54,554 nucleotides of DNA from Roseomonas sp. CECT 9278 (GTDB lineage Bacteria > Pseudomonadota > Alphaproteobacteria > Acetobacterales > Acetobacteraceae): positions 1-54,554 of the forward strand of contig NZ_CAKKLX010000034.1 of the NCBI RefSeq assembly GCF_918698155.1, in the 5' to 3' direction. Below, piece by piece: positions 1 through 7,772 of this stretch. Both the position numbers and the translations under genes were made by a program. Each line of letters begins with the position of its first letter. Position 1 is the stretch's first letter. The notes under the pieces were generated by a model that did no database searches, was not told the origin of the DNA, and saw nothing but the letters and a program-made list of their open reading frames with translations.

Positions 1-123
1 GCGAACCGCCGCATCCTTCGGATCGCCGCCCTGCCGCGATCCTGGAGCGCACGGCGCGACCGCGCCCAACCCGCCCGTCGCCCCCGGCGCACCAGCCCCC
101 GGCGCGCAGGCAAGCCGGCCGGT
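1..123 (+). repeat. Structured dispersed repeat, copy A (truncated)
   Basis: This is the first unit of a 123-bp tandem duplication: the bases from 1 recur from 124 with few changes. It holds the first hairpin (arms around 20-28 and 34-42, with one mismatch) and the conserved block GGAGCGCACGGCGCGACC. The third hairpin seen in the other copies is cut off where the next unit begins. The window edge lies at the start of this unit, so more copies may exist upstream. Confidence 0.75.
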
Positions 124-271
124 GCGAGACGCCACATCCTTCGGATCGCGGCCCTGCCGCGATCCGGGAGCGCACGGCGCGACCGCGCCCCACCCGCCCG
201 TCGCCCCCGGCGCACCAGCCCACGGCGCGCAGGCAAGCCGGCCGGACGGCCGGCGCCCGCCGCCTGAGGGC
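124..271 (+). repeat. Structured dispersed repeat, copy B
   Basis: This is a full copy of the element. Hairpin 1 has arms GGATCGCGG (143-151) and CCGCGATCC (157-165). The conserved block GGGAGCGCACGGCGCGACC follows. Hairpin 3 has arms GCCGGCCG (237-244) and CGGCCGGC (247-254). The element ends in CTGAGGGC at 264-271, eight bases before the rsmD start, so it occupies the whole rsmD leader. Related copies lie at 13473-13597 (minus) and 21067-21190 (plus). Confidence 0.8.
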
Positions 272-278
272 ATAAACA

Positions 279-845
279 ATGCGCATCATCGCCGGGCGCC
301 ATCGTGGGCGCACGCTGGTCGCGCCCCCCGGCGATGCCACCCGCCCGACCGCCGAGCGCGCCCGCCAGGCGCTGTTCGACATGCTGTGGCACGCGCCCTG
401 GGGCGGGCGGACCACCATCCAGGACCAGCTGGTGCTCGATGCCTTCGCCGGCACCGGCGCGCTGGGGCTTGAGGCGCTGTCGCGCGGTGCCGACCACTGC
501 ACCTTCATCGAGAAGGGCCGCCCCGCGCTGGCCGCGCTGCGCGCCAATATCGCCGCCTGCCGCGAGGACCCACGCAGCGCGGTGCTGGCCGCCGATGCGA
601 CTCGCCCACCGCCGGCGCGCGTGCCCTGCGGCCTGGTCTTCCTCGACCCGCCCTATGGCAAGGGGCTGGTGCCCACCGCGCTGGCGGCGCTGGCCGCCGC
701 CGGCTGGATCGCCCCCGGCGCGCTGGTGGTGGCGGAGACGGCGGAGGAGGATCCGCTCGACCTGCCGGGCTTCACGCCGGTCGCCACGCGCAGCCACGGG
801 GCGGCACGGCTGCATGTGCTGCGGGCGCCGGGCGAGGGGTGCTGA
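279..845 (+). CDS. rsmD: 16S rRNA (guanine(966)-N(2))-methyltransferase RsmD
   Basis: This 188-residue protein has the usual length for RsmD, the cytoplasmic SAM-dependent enzyme that methylates G966 of 16S rRNA during 30S assembly. The SAM-binding motif DAFAGTGALGLEAL lies at about 54-67 and the N-methyltransferase signature DPPY at 123-126. The N-terminus MRIIAGRHRGRTL is typical of the family. The start at 279 keeps that conserved N-terminus, and no strong Shine-Dalgarno sequence is visible because the repeat element runs to eight bases upstream. It converges on mutL with only seven bases between the stop codons. Confidence 0.93.
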   Translation: MRIIAGRHRGRTLVAPPGDATRPTAERARQALFDMLWHAPWGGRTTIQDQLVLDAFAGTGALGLEALSRGADHCTFIEKGRPALAALRANIAACREDPRSAVLAADATRPPPARVPCGLVFLDPPYGKGLVPTALAALAAAGWIAPGALVVAETAEEDPLDLPGFTPVATRSHGAARLHVLRAPGEGC

Positions 846-852
846 GGGCGCG

Positions 853-2865
853 CTACCGCCGCCCGAACATCCGCTCCAGCGCCGCGCCATCCAGCCGCAG
901 CACGGTCGGCCGGCCGTGGCTGCAGGTGGCCGCGCGCGGCGTGGCTTCCATCGCGCGCAGCAGCGCATCCATCTCGGCGGGCAGCAGGCGGCGCCCGGCG
1001 CGCACGCTGCCATGGCACGCCAGGCGCGCGACCGCCGCATCCAGGCGCCGCTGCAGGGAGGCCGCCTCGCCGAGTTCGGCCAGTTCCTCCGCCAGGTCGC
1101 GCAGCAGCGGGGCGGGGTCGGGCGCGCCGAGCAGGGCCGGCAGCGCGCGCACCAGCACCGCGGCCCCGCCGAAGCCCTCGATCTCGAGGCCGAGCCGCGC
1201 CAGCGCGGGCGCATGGTCGAGCAGCCGCGCGGCATCGGGCGCGGGCAGGTCGACCACGGCGGGCAGCAGCAGCGGCTGCGCGCGCACGCCGCCCTCGACC
1301 AGCTGGGCCGCCAGCGCCTCATGCGTCAGGCGTTCATGCGCGGCGTGCTGGTCGACCAGCACCAGGGCGCCGTCGGGCGCTTCGGCCAGCACGTAGGTGT
1401 CCAGGATCTGCGCCAGAGCGCGGCCGAGCGGATGGCGCTCGGGCGCGCGCTCCGCGATCGTGGCGGTGGCGCGTGGCGCCGCCGGCACCAGGCCGAGCGC
1501 GCGTTGCACCGGCGCCGCGGCGTGCAGGGCAAGGGCGCCAAGCGCCTCGGCAAAGCCGCCGGCGGCGCCGTGCGGGGCAGCGCCGGCTTGTGGCCAGGCG
1601 GTGCCATCACCGCCGGGAACGTGCCAGGCGGCGGCGCCGAAAGGCGGCGTCCCGTGATCGGGCGTGCCTTCCGATGTGCCGGGCGTGTCGCGACGCTCGG
1701 ATGCCGCCGTGTCGTGGCTTGGAACCGCGACACCACCGGCCACCTCCGGCCCTCCGCCGTCGGGCCAGGTGCGTGCGATGGACGGCCAGGATGTGGCGCT
1801 GCCGGCGCCGAGGCCGGCGACCGCCACCGCGGCGCCGGCGCCGACCGCCAGCGCGCGCCGCAGCGCCGAGATCACCGCGCCGCGCACCGCATCGCCCTCG
1901 CGGAAGCGGAGTTCGGTCTTCATCGGGTGGACATTCACGTCCACGCTCTCGGGCGGGATGTCGAGGAACAGCGCCGCCGCCGGATGCCGCCCCTGCGGGA
2001 TCAGGTCGCGATAGGCGACGCGCAGCGCGACGCGCAGCAGCGGGTCGCGCACCGGGCGGCGATTGACCACCAGATGCTGGCCCATGGTGGTCGGCCGGGT
2101 GAAGGAGGGCAGCGCCGCCAGCCCGCGCAGGTCGATGCTGGCGCCGACATGTTCGACCGGCACGGCGGCCGCCGCGAAGCCGGGGCCGAGCACCTGGCGG
2201 ATGCGTCCGTCCCAGTCGGCGGCGGGCAGGACCAGCGCCTCGCGCCCGTCGCTTTCGACGCGGAAGGCCACGGCGGGCCAGGCCAGCGCCAGGCGGCGCA
2301 CCGCGTCGATGGCGTGGTCGGCCTCGGTCCGCGCGTGGCGCAGGAACTTGCGGCGCGCGGGGGTGGCGAAGAACAGGTCGCGCACCTCCACGCGCGTGCC
2401 GGGCGCGCCGGCGGCGGGGGTGACCGGGCCGACATGGCCGCCTTCCACGGTGATGCGGTGGGCGGTGCCGCCAGCCGGGCGCGAGGTGATGGACAGCCGC
2501 GCCACCGCGCCGATGGACGGCAGCGCCTCGCCGCGGAAGCCCAGCGTGGCGATGCGGAACAGCGTCGCTTCCTCGGGCAGCTTGGAGGTCGCGTGGCGCT
2601 CGATGGCCAGCGCCAGGTCGGCGGCGTCCATGCCGCAGCCGTCATCCTCGACCAGGATGCGGTCCATGCCGCCGCCTTCGAGCAGCACGGCGATGCGCGC
2701 AGCCCCGGCATCGAGCGCGTTCTCGACCATCTCCTTCACGGCGGCGGCCGGGCGTTCCACCACCTCGCCGGCGGCGATGCGGTTGGCGGTGGTCTCGGAC
2801 AGGCGGCGGATGGCCGGGCGGGACAGGGGCGCGCCACGCGACTCGGCCGGGGGGACGGAGTCCAT
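853..2865 (-). CDS. mutL: DNA mismatch repair protein MutL
   Basis: This 670-residue protein couples mismatch recognition by MutS to strand incision. The N-terminal GHKL ATPase shows NRIAAGEVVERP (28-39), DDGCGM (74-79) and GFRGEAL (109-115). The C-terminal dimerisation/endonuclease domain carries the metal-binding motif DQHAAHERLTHE from 505, ACHGS at about 616 and SHGRP at about 649. This points to an intrinsic nicking MutL, as expected in lineages without MutH. The start at 2865 was chosen because the conserved ATPase domain begins shortly after it; upstream codons in the same frame run into the neighbouring promoter region. It is transcribed divergently from the phospholipid cassette at 2974. 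Confidence 0.95.
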   Translation of the reverse strand: MDSVPPAESRGAPLSRPAIRRLSETTANRIAAGEVVERPAAAVKEMVENALDAGAARIAVLLEGGGMDRILVEDDGCGMDAADLALAIERHATSKLPEEATLFRIATLGFRGEALPSIGAVARLSITSRPAGGTAHRITVEGGHVGPVTPAAGAPGTRVEVRDLFFATPARRKFLRHARTEADHAIDAVRRLALAWPAVAFRVESDGREALVLPAADWDGRIRQVLGPGFAAAAVPVEHVGASIDLRGLAALPSFTRPTTMGQHLVVNRRPVRDPLLRVALRVAYRDLIPQGRHPAAALFLDIPPESVDVNVHPMKTELRFREGDAVRGAVISALRRALAVGAGAAVAVAGLGAGSATSWPSIARTWPDGGGPEVAGGVAVPSHDTAASERRDTPGTSEGTPDHGTPPFGAAAWHVPGGDGTAWPQAGAAPHGAAGGFAEALGALALHAAAPVQRALGLVPAAPRATATIAERAPERHPLGRALAQILDTYVLAEAPDGALVLVDQHAAHERLTHEALAAQLVEGGVRAQPLLLPAVVDLPAPDAARLLDHAPALARLGLEIEGFGGAAVLVRALPALLGAPDPAPLLRDLAEELAELGEAASLQRRLDAAVARLACHGSVRAGRRLLPAEMDALLRAMEATPRAATCSHGRPTVLRLDGAALERMFGRR

Positions 2866-2973
2866 GGGGCTTGGTAGAGCAGTTCGGCGGCGGCGGGAAT
2901 CGCGTCCTGTGCAGCGCTTCCTTCCGGCCGGCGCCACGCTGCGCCATGCTGCGCGCCCTGGCAGGGGTGGGGC

Positions 2974-3615
2974 ATGACCAACGAGGCGGACCGGCGACCG
3001 ATCGCGGCGCGCAACCTTGGCATCACGCAGCGCATGGCGGCGGCGCTGGTGGCGCGTGGCGCCTCGCCGAACGGGATCTCGCTGGCCGGCATGGCGGCCG
3101 GGCTGCTGGCCGGGCTGTGCTTCGCGGCGGTGGCGTGGCTGCCTGGGGCGGCGTGGCTGTCCTGGGTGCTGGGCGCGCTGCTGGTGCAGGCGCGGCTGAT
3201 GGCGAACCTGCTGGATGGCATGGTGGCGATCGGGCACGGCGTCGCCTCGCCGGTCGGCGAATTGTACAACGAGGTGCCGGATCGCGTGTCGGATACGGCG
3301 GTGCTGGTGGGGCTGGGTGTCGCGGCGGGATGGGTCTCGCTGGGTCTGGTGGCGGCGCTGGCGGCGATGCTGACGGCCTATGTGCGGACCACCGCGCGCG
3401 CGGGCGGCGCGCCGTCCGATTTCTGTGGCCCGATGGCGAAGCAGCATCGCATGGCGCTGGTCACGGCGCTGGCGCTGTGGTGCGTGGTGGTGCCGGGCGC
3501 CTGGGGCGGGGGCGATGCGGTGGTTGTGGTGCTGGTGGTGATCACGATCGGGTCGGTGTTCACCGCCTGGCGGCGCCTGGCGCGCGCGGCCGCCGCGCTG
3601 GAGGCGAAGCGATGA
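2974..3615 (+). CDS. CDP-alcohol phosphatidyltransferase family protein (variant motif, YnbA-like)
   Basis: This 213-residue membrane protein has several hydrophobic segments. The family normally carries DG-x2-AR-x8-G-x3-D-x3-D and exchanges CMP of a CDP-activated lipid or alcohol for another alcohol. Here the motif reads NLLDGMVAI at 78-86 and GELYNEVPDRVSD at 95-107. An upstream Asp is replaced by Asn, the AR pair is AI, and one later Asp is Asn, while PDRVSD is kept. This resembles the YnbA branch, whose substrate is unknown. Its stop overlaps the start of the next gene (ATGA), so it should be translated together with the cytidylyltransferase. Family is clear; the reaction is not. Confidence 0.82.
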   Translation: MTNEADRRPIAARNLGITQRMAAALVARGASPNGISLAGMAAGLLAGLCFAAVAWLPGAAWLSWVLGALLVQARLMANLLDGMVAIGHGVASPVGELYNEVPDRVSDTAVLVGLGVAAGWVSLGLVAALAAMLTAYVRTTARAGGAPSDFCGPMAKQHRMALVTALALWCVVVPGAWGGGDAVVVVLVVITIGSVFTAWRRLARAAAALEAKR

Positions 3616-4589
3616 CCCGCCACGGCGCCTTCGACCACCCGGTCACCATCGGCATCGTGGCCGCCGCCGTGCTGGTGGTGGCGGTGGCCTTCGGCGTGAT
3701 CGGCGTGATGACCGCGCGCGGCCGCGGCACGCCGGAACTGCGCCGCGAATTATGGCTGCGCACCGCATCCTGGTGCCTGCTGCTGCCGCTGATGATGGTG
3801 CCGGTGCTGCTCGGCCGCGAATGGGTGATCGGCGCGGTGACGCTGCTCGGCCTGGCGTGCCTGCGCGAATTCGACCGCGCGACGGGGCTGTTCCGCGAGC
3901 CGCTGGTGGCCGGCATCGTGGTGCTGGGCATCCTGACGGCGAATTTCGCCGCGCTGGACCACTGGTACGGGTTCTTCGTGGCGCTGTGGCCGCTGACCGT
4001 GGGTGTCATCATCATCGGCACCATCCCGCGCGACCGGCCGGCCGGGTATGTGCAGCGTGTCGCGCTGGGCATCTTCGCCTACATGCTGTTCGGCGCGGGG
4101 CTGGCGCATTTGTCCTTCATGGCGAACGAACCCGGCTACCGGCCGATCCTGCTGATGCTTCTGACCACGGTGGCGCTGTCGGACGTCGCGGCCTTCACCT
4201 TCGGCAAGCTGATCGGCGGGCCGAAGCTGGTGCCCCAGACCAGCCCGAACAAGTCGATCTCGGGCGCGGTGGGCGCGCTGGTCGTCACCACCATCCTGGT
4301 CGCGGTGCTGTCGTCCTTCATCTTCGCGGGTACGCCGCTGGCGCAGTGGCATTGGCTGCTGCTGCTGGGGTTCATCGTCGGTGTCGGCGCGCAGGCGGGC
4401 GACCTGATGCTGTCCTCCATCAAGCGCGACATCGGCATCAAGGACATGGGCACCATCCTGCCCGGCCATGGCGGCGTGCTGGACCGCTTCAACTCGCTGC
4501 TGCTGGTCGCACCCGCCGCCTTCCACTTCATCCAGTTCTTCGTGGGCTTCGGCATGGGGCAGCCGGGGCGGCTGATCACGGGGGGCTGA
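3612..4589 (+). CDS. Phosphatidate cytidylyltransferase (CdsA-like, YnbB-like)
   Basis: This 325-residue polytopic membrane protein should make CDP-diacylglycerol or a related CDP-lipid from CTP and phosphatidate. The CDP-diglyceride synthetase signature lies near the C-terminus at 268-294: SSIKRDIGIKD, then LPGHGGVLDRFN, where the usual last Asp is Asn. About eight hydrophobic segments precede it. The ATG at 3612 overlaps the preceding TGA, and the stop at 4587-4589 shares one base with the next ATG. The three genes therefore look like one translationally coupled lipid module. It may be a second CDP-lipid synthase beside a housekeeping CdsA elsewhere, because housekeeping cdsA genes usually sit with uppS and dxr, which are absent here. 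Confidence 0.88.
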   Translation: MTRHGAFDHPVTIGIVAAAVLVVAVAFGVIGVMTARGRGTPELRRELWLRTASWCLLLPLMMVPVLLGREWVIGAVTLLGLACLREFDRATGLFREPLVAGIVVLGILTANFAALDHWYGFFVALWPLTVGVIIIGTIPRDRPAGYVQRVALGIFAYMLFGAGLAHLSFMANEPGYRPILLMLLTTVALSDVAAFTFGKLIGGPKLVPQTSPNKSISGAVGALVVTTILVAVLSSFIFAGTPLAQWHWLLLLGFIVGVGAQAGDLMLSSIKRDIGIKDMGTILPGHGGVLDRFNSLLLVAPAAFHFIQFFVGFGMGQPGRLITGG

Positions 4590-5305
4590 TGGACTTCAAG
4601 CTGCGCCCGGCGCGCGACCATGGGCTGGACGCTGCCGACCGGCTGAAGTCGCTTTCGCGCGAACGCGGGCTGGGGTCGGTGGTGCTGGGCAGCGCCTGGC
4701 GGGCGCTGGTGCGGGCGTACCTCGCGGCCTTCCATCGGCTGGAGGTGACGGGACGCGAACACCTGCCCCCCGCGCCCTTCGTGCTGGTGGGCAACCACGC
4801 CAGCCACCTCGATGCGCTGACGTTGTCGGCCGTGCTGCGGGGCGATACGGCGCGGCGCGCCCATGCGCTGGCGGCCGGCGATACCTTCTTCACCTCGACG
4901 CTGTCCTCCGCCTTCGCCGCCTATGCGGTGAACGCGCTGCCGGTCTGGCGCAAGCGCACCAAGGCCAGCGAGATCGCCACCCTGCGCGAACGCCTGGTCG
5001 AGGACCGCCTGGTCTATATCCTGTTCCCCGAGGGCACGCGCTGCCGCGATGGCGTGATGGCCGGCTTCCAGCCCGGCATCGGCGCGCTGGTGGCGGGCAG
5101 CGCGGTGCCGGTGGTGCCGTGTTTCCTGGACGGCGCCTTCGCCGCCTGGCCGCCGACGCGGCGCTACCCGAGGCCGGGGAAGCTGCGCCTGCGGATCGGC
5201 GCGCCGGTTGCGTGCCACGACCTGCCCGCCGGCCGCGCCGGCTGGGAGGAAACCGCACGCCGCGCCGAGGCCGCGGTGCGCGCGCTGATGCCCCTGCGCG
5301 GCTGA
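4589..5305 (+). CDS. PlsC-like 1-acyl-sn-glycerol-3-phosphate acyltransferase
   Basis: This 238-residue acyltransferase has the catalytic H-x4-D motif NHASHLD at 69-75 and the substrate-binding motif FPEGTR at 146-151, followed by VVPCFLDGA. Members transfer an acyl chain to lysophosphatidate or related lysolipids at the inner membrane. Its ATG overlaps the preceding stop (TGATG). With the two upstream genes it would supply phosphatidate, activate it with CTP and transfer it to an alcohol. The substrate cannot be read from sequence. Confidence 0.88.
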   Translation: MDFKLRPARDHGLDAADRLKSLSRERGLGSVVLGSAWRALVRAYLAAFHRLEVTGREHLPPAPFVLVGNHASHLDALTLSAVLRGDTARRAHALAAGDTFFTSTLSSAFAAYAVNALPVWRKRTKASEIATLRERLVEDRLVYILFPEGTRCRDGVMAGFQPGIGALVAGSAVPVVPCFLDGAFAAWPPTRRYPRPGKLRLRIGAPVACHDLPAGRAGWEETARRAEAAVRALMPLRG

Positions 5306-5321
5306 CGCGGCGCCGGCGCGG

Positions 5322-6917
5322 CTACGGCGCGCCCTGCAGCCGCAGGATGGCCGCGACGCTCGCCGCCGTCGCCGCCTGCTTCGCGGCCGCGCGCCCCTCC
5401 AGCGCGGCCAGCGTGCCGCCGGCCAGCACCTTGCCGAGTTCGACCCCCCATTGGTCGAAGGGGTTGATGCCCCACAGCGCGCCCAGGCACGCCACCTTGT
5501 GTTCGTACAGCGCCACCAGCTGGCCGAGCGTGCCCGCGGTCAGGCGCGGGATCAGGATGACGTTGGACGGCCGGTCGCCGGTGAAGACGCGGTGCGGCGC
5601 GATGGCGGCGATGCGCGCCGCGTCGGCGCCGGCCATCTCGGCCCGCACCTCGGCCAGCGACTTGCCGACCAGCAGCGCCTCGGCCTGCGCCAGCCCATTG
5701 GCCAGCAGCTTGCGGTGGCTGTCGGCATGCGCGTGGTCGGGGTTCGCCACCAGGATGACATCGACCGGCACCGGCACCGGCCCCTGGTGGATCAGCTGCA
5801 TGAAGGAATGCTGCGCATTGGTGCCCGGTTCGCCGAACACCACCGGCCCGGTGGCGCGCGCCACCATGCCGCCATCCAGCGCGACCGCCTTGCCGAGGCT
5901 CTCCATTTCCAGCTGCTGCAGATGCGCCGGGAAGCGCGCCAGGCGTTCGTCATAGGGCAGCACGGCGCGCGCCGGATAGCCCAGCCCGTTCACGTGCCAC
6001 AGCTCGGTCAGCGCGAGCAGCAGCGGCAGGCTGGCCGCGGGCGGCGCGGCGGCGAAGTGCTCGTCCATGGCGCGCGCGCCGGCCAGCAGCGCCGCGAAGG
6101 CGCTCCAGCCCAGCGCCAGCGCCAGCGACAGCCCGATCGCGCTCCAGAGGCTGAACCGCCCGCCCACCGTGTCGGCGAAGCCGAAGACGCGCTCCGCCGG
6201 GATGCCGAAACCCGCCGCCGCGGTCAGGTTGGTGGACAGCGCCGCGAGGTGCGTGGTGCCGGCCTCGCCAAGTGCCGCGACCAGCCAGGCGCGCACCAGC
6301 GCGGCGTTGGTCATGGTCTCCTGCGTGGTGAAGGTTTTCGATGCCACCAGCACCAGCGTGCGCGCGGGGTCGAGCCGCGCGCGCAATTCCTCCCAGGCAT
6401 GGGCATCGACATTCGCCAGGTAATGCGCGCGCATCGGCGCCGCCGGCGTCCACAGCGCACGCGCCACCATCGCCGGGCCGAGGTCCGACCCGCCGATGCC
6501 GATGTTCACCACATCGGTGAAGCGCGCGCCGGTCGCACCCCGCAGCGCGCCGCCATGCACCGCGCCGCAGAAATCCTGCATGCGCGCGAGCGTGGCCTGC
6601 ACCGCCGCATCGCCGCCGCCGCGCTGTGCCGCGTGCAGCGCGGCGCGGCCCTCGGTCGGGTTCACCACGGCCCCGCCCAGCATGCGGTCGCGGAAGCCCG
6701 CCACATCGGTGGCGCGGGCCAGGCGCAGCAGCGCCGCCAGCACATCCTCCGACACCGCGCTGCGCGACAGGTCGAGCAGCACATCCCCCGCGCCATGCGT
6801 GCAGCGCGCCGCACGCTCCGGGTCGGCCGCGAATAGCGGGCGGATGGCACGCGCCCCGGGCCGGCGCGCCAGCGCCATCAGCGCGGACCAGGCGGCATCG
6901 GCATCGTCGTTCGGCAT
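5322..6917 (-). CDS. pgi: Glucose-6-phosphate isomerase
   Basis: This 531-residue cytoplasmic enzyme interconverts glucose 6-phosphate and fructose 6-phosphate. Family motifs present are NIGIGGSDLGP, SKTFTTQET, GGRFSLWSAIG, the catalytic region FGEPGTNAQHSF, HQG, and the C-terminal QWGVELGK. The ATG at 6917 has a purine-rich GGGAC 9-13 bases upstream. It converges with the PlsC-like gene (16 bases between stops) and diverges from the phosphatase at 6993. It links to the exopolysaccharide genes only in the general sense of sugar-phosphate supply. Confidence 0.95.
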   Translation of the reverse strand: MPNDDADAAWSALMALARRPGARAIRPLFAADPERAARCTHGAGDVLLDLSRSAVSEDVLAALLRLARATDVAGFRDRMLGGAVVNPTEGRAALHAAQRGGGDAAVQATLARMQDFCGAVHGGALRGATGARFTDVVNIGIGGSDLGPAMVARALWTPAAPMRAHYLANVDAHAWEELRARLDPARTLVLVASKTFTTQETMTNAALVRAWLVAALGEAGTTHLAALSTNLTAAAGFGIPAERVFGFADTVGGRFSLWSAIGLSLALALGWSAFAALLAGARAMDEHFAAAPPAASLPLLLALTELWHVNGLGYPARAVLPYDERLARFPAHLQQLEMESLGKAVALDGGMVARATGPVVFGEPGTNAQHSFMQLIHQGPVPVPVDVILVANPDHAHADSHRKLLANGLAQAEALLVGKSLAEVRAEMAGADAARIAAIAPHRVFTGDRPSNVILIPRLTAGTLGQLVALYEHKVACLGALWGINPFDQWGVELGKVLAGGTLAALEGRAAAKQAATAASVAAILRLQGAP

Positions 6918-6992
6918 GGCGTGTCCCGTTGGTGGCCCGCGCCAGACTGCCACAGGCTTGGCAAGCCGCGCAGCCGGGACCATTCCAGGCGG

Positions 6993-7634
6993 ATGTGGCT
7001 TCGCCGAGGCATCCTCGCCGCCCTGGTCCAGCCCGCCGCGGCGCGGGCCGAACGGCTGCGCCCGGTCGATGCCGACAGCACCCAGGGCGCCGCGCTGGTC
7101 GCGGCCCTGCGCGCCGGCGGCCACGTGCTGTTCTTCCGCCACGCCGATACGCGCGGGGAGGCTTGCGACACCACCTTCCGCGTCGGCGACCGCGCCGGGC
7201 AGCGCAACATCTCGCCCGCCGGGCGCGCGCAATCGGCGCGCATCGGCGCGCGGCTGGCGGAGCTGCGGATCCCGCTGGAACGCCCGGTGCTGGCGGGCCC
7301 GGTCTTTCGCGCGCGCGACACCGCGGAACACGCCTTCGGCGCCGACCGGGTGGTGGTGACCGACAGCCTGCTGGCGGATGATTTCGCCGGTGCGCGGCTC
7401 GACTGGGTGCTGGCGGAACATCGGCGGCTGTTCACCATGCCCGTCGCGGCCGGCGTGAACCGCGTGCTGGTGGGCCACCGCACGCCCGCCATCATGGTGG
7501 CGGGGGATGCGGTCGGCGGGCGCGCCTTTCCCGAAGGCGGCGCGCTGGTGATCGCGCCGACCGGCGGCGGCTTCGCGGTGCGCGGCATCCTCGAATTCGC
7601 GCCGCTGCCGGGCGGGGGCTTCCACGGCTGCTGA
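6993..7634 (+). CDS. Exported histidine phosphatase superfamily protein
   Basis: This 213-residue protein starts with a signal peptide (MWLRRGILAALVQPAAARA), so it is probably periplasmic. The catalytic motif is FFRHAD (47-52) rather than the more usual RHGE/RHGQ, and the second active-site His is in LVGHRTPA (H162). The stretch FRARDTAEHAF also fits the family. The ATG at 6993 is preceded by AGGCGG. The substrate is unknown; lipid- or sugar-phosphate hydrolysis are possibilities only. Confidence 0.8.
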   Translation: MWLRRGILAALVQPAAARAERLRPVDADSTQGAALVAALRAGGHVLFFRHADTRGEACDTTFRVGDRAGQRNISPAGRAQSARIGARLAELRIPLERPVLAGPVFRARDTAEHAFGADRVVVTDSLLADDFAGARLDWVLAEHRRLFTMPVAAGVNRVLVGHRTPAIMVAGDAVGGRAFPEGGALVIAPTGGGFAVRGILEFAPLPGGGFHGC

Positions 7635-7688
7635 TGGCCGGTGCCGCGCGCTGCCGCGGGGCGGGGAACATGCCGGCGACAGCGGGTC

Positions 7689-7712
7689 GTGGCGCCGGGG
7701 TGGCGGCGCCAC
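7689..7712. terminator. Perfect GC hairpin downstream of the phosphatase gene
   Basis: Arms GTGGCGCC and GGCGCCAC enclose an eight-base loop, 54 bases after the phosphatase stop. No T-run follows, so it is either a weak terminator or a processing/stability hairpin. Confidence 0.35.
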
Positions 7713-7772
7713 CGCCGGCCGCGGCACGCGCCACTTGCGCGGCCGCCGCCGACGGCATGAGATGGCGGCACC

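Noticed and set aside
304..2877. Long plus-strand open frame (857 codons) across mutL
   Set aside because: It is antisense to a clear mutL and its translation is Arg/Ala-rich with no domain; such frames are expected opposite GC-rich genes.
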